From contig CAAEEZ010000009.1 in the NCBI GenBank assembly GCA_900755035.1, positions 1 through 36,762 of the forward strand: a stretch of 36,762 bases of DNA, read 5' to 3'. Made by a program: the position numbers and the translations under genes. Source of the stretch: Clostridia bacterium. Its GTDB lineage: Bacteria > Bacillota > Clostridia > Christensenellales > CAAEEZ01. A model generated the notes under the pieces. That model was not told the origin of the DNA. It did not search any database and worked only from the letters and a program-made list of their open reading frames with translations. Positions 33,717 to 36,762 of this stretch are shown here, one piece after another (position 1 is the first letter of the stretch; each line of letters starts with the position of its first letter).

Positions 33717-35342
33717 TTATTTGTTAAAACTATCTTTCAAATTTACGATATTGTTAAATATCAATTCGCCGTCTTTTGAGTCTTTCGACATCATAAAGTA
33801 ACCTACTCTCATAAATTGGAATCTGTCGTAAGGTTTTGCCATTGCTATAAACGGCTCTACCTTTGCTTTGCTTACGGTTATAGTTTGCGGATTGATTCTT
33901 TCGTTAAAATCTCCTTCCCCGTCAAGTAGTAAATAGTCGTAGTTTCTTAGCGTTACGTCCATCGCAGTCTTTGCATCTACGTATTGAATTACACCCTTTG
34001 CTTTTTCTTTTGCCCTACTGCCACCGCTTTGGCTGTCCTCTATATAATTTACGTGAACTACCTTAGCTTCACCATTTTCGTCTAAGTCTACCCCAGCGTA
34101 TTCCACAATGTACGCACCCCTTAGCCTTACTTTTGCCCCAGGTGCTAGCCTTTTGTATTTTGGTGGTGGATTTAGGCTGAAATCGTCCTTAGATATATAC
34201 AACTCTTTTGAAAAAGTTATCTCGTGCGACGGGCTGTTTTCGTCGTTAGGGTTGTCGGTTACCACGAACGTTTCACTGCCTTCGTAATTGTCCACTATCA
34301 CTTTAATTGGGTCTATTACCGCCATACCTCTTGGCGCAGTTTGATTTAGTTCTTCTCTAATGCAATGTTCAAGTAACGAGGTTTCTACTTCGCTGTTTGC
34401 CTTTGCTACGCCTATTCTCGAACAAAAATCACGAATAGCGCTCGGCGTATAGCCCCTTTCCCTTAGTCCGCAAATGGTAGGCATTCTAGGGTCGTCCCAA
34501 CCTGTAACTGCGCCCGTATCTACCAAACTTTTTAAGTAACGCTTGCTCATTATCGTCCTTGCGATATTCAGCCTTGCAAATTCGATTTGCCTTGGCTTTT
34601 TCACGAAATCGCAGTTGTTTACAACCCAATCGTACAACGGACGGTGTGCCTCGAATTCAAGCGTACAAATAGAATGAGTAATACCTTCTATTGCGTCTTC
34701 TAGTGGATGAGCAAAATCGTACATAGGATAAATTACCCACTTATCGCCCGTTCTATGATGACTTGCGTGGCAAATACGATAAATAACGGGGTCTCGCATA
34801 TTTATATTAGGCGACGCCATATCTATTTTTGCCCTAAGCACCTTTTCGCCGTCAGCATATTTGCCCTCTTTCATTTCCCTAAATAGTTTTAGGTTTTCCT
34901 CAATCGTTCTATCTCTGTACGGGCTATTTTTACCTGGCTCGGTTAACGTTCCTCTCGTGTTTTTTATTTCTTCTGCGGATAAATCGCACACGTAAGCAAG
35001 ACCTTTATTTATCAAATACTCTGCGCACTCGTACATTTTGTCAAAGTAGTCGCTAGCGTAGTACAAACCGTCCCACTCAAAGCCAAGCCACTTTATGTCG
35101 TCCATAATGCTGTTTACGTACTCAACGTCCTCTTTTACGGGGTTGGTATCGTCAAAACGCAAGTTGCATTTACCGTGGTATTTTTCTTTCATACCAAAGT
35201 TTATGCATATTGCTTTTGCGTGGCCTATATGCAAATATCCGTTCGGCTCCGGTGGAAAACGTGTGATAATCTCATCGTGTTTGCCCACTCTTAAATCTTC
35301 GTCAATAATCTCTTCAATAAAATTTTTGGTTTCTTCTAGCAT
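33717..35342 (-). CDS. glnS: glutaminyl-tRNA synthetase
   Basis: A class Ib synthetase that charges tRNA-Gln directly with glutamine. At 541 residues it has the bacterial GlnRS size. HIGH is at 38-41 (LHIGHAKA), KMSKS is IMSKR at 264-268, and FPPEPNGYLHIGHAKAI is the GlnRS (not GluRS) signature. The C-terminal anticodon-binding beta-barrels are present (from about 340). Many Bacillota lack GlnRS and use the GatCAB amidation route; some Clostridia have it. Together with the tRNA-Gln at 328 and GltX, it suggests direct charging in this host. It starts 10 bp after the small unknown gene upstream and is followed by the zinc-ribbon gene. Confidence 0.96.
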   Translation of the reverse strand: MLEETKNFIEEIIDEDLRVGKHDEIITRFPPEPNGYLHIGHAKAICINFGMKEKYHGKCNLRFDDTNPVKEDVEYVNSIMDDIKWLGFEWDGLYYASDYFDKMYECAEYLINKGLAYVCDLSAEEIKNTRGTLTEPGKNSPYRDRTIEENLKLFREMKEGKYADGEKVLRAKIDMASPNINMRDPVIYRICHASHHRTGDKWVIYPMYDFAHPLEDAIEGITHSICTLEFEAHRPLYDWVVNNCDFVKKPRQIEFARLNIARTIMSKRYLKSLVDTGAVTGWDDPRMPTICGLRERGYTPSAIRDFCSRIGVAKANSEVETSLLEHCIREELNQTAPRGMAVIDPIKVIVDNYEGSETFVVTDNPNDENSPSHEITFSKELYISKDDFSLNPPPKYKRLAPGAKVRLRGAYIVEYAGVDLDENGEAKVVHVNYIEDSQSGGSRAKEKAKGVIQYVDAKTAMDVTLRNYDYLLLDGEGDFNERINPQTITVSKAKVEPFIAMAKPYDRFQFMRVGYFMMSKDSKDGELIFNNIVNLKDSFNK

Positions 35343-35352
35343 TTTTACCTCT

Positions 35353-35706
35353 TTATTTGTGATTGCAGGCGGACGGATAGTTTGCGTCCTTGCAATTTAT
35401 AATCATATATTCCCCGTCTTTTCTAAAACCGTACGGGATTAAAACTTCGCTATCAGTTTTTATTTTCAAAGTTGCATCAGCATTACCTAGCTTGAACACT
35501 ATTCCACGGAAGAAAAATTGCCTGTTGTACACGCAGTCGTTTTTTTCGATAAAAAAATCCGTCAAACAAAATCCACCGTCGTACACAAGCCTTGCTACGC
35601 CCGTAGTTTCGCCGTCTTCCTTTAAGTAAACCCTTATTCCGCCACTAAGTGCGTATTTTATATCTAATTCTTCCTTTCGATTGCTCTCGATATCTAACGT
35701 TAGCAT
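35353..35706 (-). CDS. small protein of unknown function
   Basis: A 117-residue protein I cannot assign. It has no signal peptide or membrane segment, and is predicted to be mostly beta strands (alternating segments such as GGIRVYL, VARLVYDG, ATLKIKT). The phrase PYGFRKDGEYMIINC near the C-terminus resembles the end of GNAT acetyltransferases, but the acetyl-CoA loop is not evident, so this is a weak guess. AGGAG lies 5 nt before the ATG, and the gene is first in the minus-strand run that continues with glnS (10 bp gap). It lies behind a strong promoter overlapped by a palindrome. Confidence 0.6.
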   Translation of the reverse strand: MLTLDIESNRKEELDIKYALSGGIRVYLKEDGETTGVARLVYDGGFCLTDFFIEKNDCVYNRQFFFRGIVFKLGNADATLKIKTDSEVLIPYGFRKDGEYMIINCKDANYPSACNHK

Positions 35707-35721
35707 ATTACTCCTATAATA

Positions 35722-35755
35722 TAACTATTGTATAGTTAAAAGCCGTGATTGTCAA
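35722..35755 (-). promoter_or_regulatory. promoter with an overlapping palindrome (operator candidate)
   Basis: Minus-strand TTGACA (35750-35755), 17-bp spacer, TACAAT (35727-35732) drives the small gene and glnS. A perfect inverted repeat TAACTAT-TGT-ATAGTTA (35722-35738) covers the -10 box, an ideal repressor site. The divergently transcribed XRE protein is the natural candidate. Confidence 0.7.
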
Positions 35756-35773
35756 TATATTCTTAGCCTAAGG

Positions 35774-35790
35774 CGTAATCTTAGATTACG
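35774..35790. promoter_or_regulatory. second palindrome near the XRE gene
   Basis: CGTAATC-TTA-GATTACG is a perfect 7-3-7 inverted repeat, immediately upstream of the -35 of the XRE promoter. A smaller palindrome CTTAG-C-CTAAG (35762-35772) sits beside it. Confidence 0.55.
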
Positions 35791-35798
35791 AAGTTATT

Positions 35799-35827
35799 TT
35801 ACCATTTCAAAGTTTTTGCTTTACAAT
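35799..35827 (+). promoter_or_regulatory. promoter of the XRE regulator gene
   Basis: TTACCA (35799-35804), 17-bp spacer, TACAAT (35822-35827), with AGGA (35843-35846) ahead of the ATG. The same TACAAT -10 is used by the opposite promoter. Confidence 0.6.
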
Positions 35828-35853
35828 TATCAAAAGTATGTTAGGATATACGT

Positions 35854-36102
35854 ATGGAAATATTTGCAAAACGATTAAAAGAATTACGACAAGAAAAGAA
35901 AATAGGTCAAAACGCACTAAGCAACCTACTTGATATGTGCAACGCAAGTATCAGCTACTACGAAACGGACAAGCAAGACCCCACCGTAACAAACCTTGTT
36001 AAACTTGCCACCTATTTTAACGTATCTTGCGACTATCTACTTGGGCTTACCGACGACAGGACGCCGTCAAACCATACTAGCGATAGCGTGGATAATATAT
36101 AG
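35854..36102 (+). CDS. small XRE-family transcriptional regulator
   Basis: An 82-residue DNA-binding protein consisting almost only of a helix-turn-helix (HTH_3/Cro-CI) domain, residues about 6-60 (RLKELRQEKKIGQNALS, then CNASISYYETDKQDPTV, and KLATYFNVSCDYLLG). The C-terminal 20 residues are polar and probably disordered. Single-domain XRE proteins are often autoregulators of small local circuits. It is divergent from the small gene and glnS, and palindromes lie in both promoters. It may thus be a repressor of itself and of the leftward run. No phage or toxin-antitoxin partner is seen. Confidence 0.85.
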   Translation: MEIFAKRLKELRQEKKIGQNALSNLLDMCNASISYYETDKQDPTVTNLVKLATYFNVSCDYLLGLTDDRTPSNHTSDSVDNI

Positions 36103-36140
36103 ACGGACGACAAAACGAATAAAATATAGTAGGCTTTTCA

Positions 36141-36258
36141 ACTTAAATCATTTTTTATTAAAACATACGAACTTTTTTACGATAATATACGGGATTTTTC
36201 ACAAAACCATAATGGATTTTATGCAATAACGTACAAAATTTTATACAAAACCATACGA
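36141..36258. repeat. degenerate tandem repeat, 22-bp period
   Basis: Five consecutive 22-bp units (36141-36162, 36163-36184, 36185-36206, 36207-36228, 36229-36250) and a partial sixth align without gaps. Column 11-14 is TTTT in all five; unit 2-5 share a 5' AYATAC-like start and a C at column 18. A 22-bp period is two helical turns, so the T-tracts face one side of the helix. No gene is seen in this stretch. Confidence 0.65.
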
Positions 36259-36286
36259 AAAACGGCGACAAATTGGTCGCCGTTTT
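36259..36286. terminator. terminator after the XRE gene
   Basis: AAAACGGCGAC (36259-36269) pairs with GTCGCCGTTTT (36276-36286), an 11-bp perfect stem, 157 bp after the XRE stop. T- and A-runs lie on both sides, so it can act on either strand. Confidence 0.85.
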
Positions 36287-36528
36287 AACGTCTTTACACA
36301 AAAGGCAATTTCAGTACCCTACACACGCAACGATTTACAATTTTTTTTCAAAAACGTTAGTATTTAGTAGATATTTAGCACATTATTTTTAGCCCGATTC
36401 GATTATTTTATCTATTATTAAAATTGGTTTGCTATCGGTTGTGGGCTTTTTAATTTGCTATCATAATTTATGACTAATACTAAAATTAAATATATAGTTT
36501 GCAAAATATTTAACCTAAAAATTGCAAT
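36287..36528. other. AT-rich intergenic DNA with no gene seen
   Basis: About 240 bp between the XRE terminator and the 16S terminator. No open frame with a ribosome binding site, no tRNA and no strong promoter was found. A distant inverted repeat (AGCCC at 36391-36395 with GGGCT at 36443-36447) was noted but the loop is too long to call. Confidence 0.7.
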
Positions 36529-36553
36529 AAAAAAACACCGCATATACGGTGCT
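36529..36553 (-). terminator. terminator of the 16S rRNA transcript
   Basis: On minus, CACCG-TATATG-CGGTG (36536-36551) extended by a G-U and an A-U pair, followed by seven T's (36529-36535). It lies 140 nt after the 16S 3' end, with no 23S, 5S or tRNA gene in between. Confidence 0.8.
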
Positions 36554-36602
36554 AAATTTTTACCTTAATCAAACAAACAGAATAAAGGATTAAACTAATC
36601 AG

Positions 36603-36762
<160 letters not shown>

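Noticed and set aside
36141..36258. CRISPR array
   Set aside because: The 22-bp units are contiguous and degenerate, with no spacers and no cas gene.
36391..36447. Extra terminator AGCCC/GGGCT
   Set aside because: The loop would be 47 nt, and the stem only 5 bp.

Overview
The window looks like chromosomal DNA from an AT-rich, Clostridia-like Bacillota (Firmicutes). Supporting this are a SpoIIR gene and a CwlD-type amidase (sporulation and spore-cortex functions), strong GGAGG-type ribosome binding sites, the pth-mfd gene order typical of Firmicutes, TTGACA/TATAAT promoters, and a partial 16S rRNA 3' end carrying the CCTCCTT anti-Shine-Dalgarno. No insertion sequence, prophage, plasmid module or CRISPR array was seen. 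Nearly all genes lie on the minus strand; only pepV, a PRC-barrel-like gene, a Nudix gene and a small XRE regulator are on plus. || Layout. 1-406: intergenic DNA with short direct repeats, a bidirectional terminator and tRNA-Gln(CUG). 407-2595: gltX and radC (minus), overlapping by ATGA, with the tRNA 5 nt after gltX. 2707-3996: an M20 dipeptidase (plus). 4234-6237: cwlD, a dense cluster of DnaA boxes, a PRC-barrel-like gene, and a likely small-RNA unit on minus. 6237-8376: trxB, spoIIR (minus) and a Nudix ADP-ribose pyrophosphatase (plus). 8538-20609: one large branched-chain amino acid operon on minus, in transcription order leader peptide, ilvN, ilvC, leuA, cimA, leuC, leuD, leuB, ilvE, ilvD, ilvB. 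20733-24296: a FliB-family protein and a lipoprotein foldase. 24438-35706: a long minus-strand run of housekeeping genes (small unknown gene, glnS, zinc-ribbon protein, walJ-like, two CPBP membrane proteases, rlmH, M14 peptidase, tadA, pth, mfd). 35854-36102: an XRE regulator with palindromes in front of it. 36103-36690: AT-rich DNA with a 22-bp degenerate tandem repeat and two terminators. 36691-36762: the 3' end of a 16S rRNA gene on minus. || How it works together. The ilv-leu operon encodes complete valine and leucine synthesis, and isoleucine through the citramalate route: CimA replaces threonine deaminase, and LeuC, LeuD and LeuB are shared. Its 5' leader encodes a 30-residue Leu/Ile/Val-rich peptide, followed by mutually exclusive hairpins and a terminator, which reads as classic ribosome-mediated attenuation. 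GluRS, GlnRS and tRNA-Gln together point to direct glutaminylation of tRNA-Gln. || The most interesting items are: (1) the ilv leader-peptide attenuator; (2) a 16S rRNA gene followed after about 140 nt by a terminator and no 23S gene; (3) six DnaA boxes in 132 bp beside an AT-rich stretch, away from dnaA; (4) a candidate small RNA of about 120 nt with a C-rich loop; (5) a U1-U72 mismatched tRNA-Gln in the same window as glnS; and (6) a phased 22-bp repeat and palindromic operators around the XRE gene. All calls come from reading the sequence; no database search was run.
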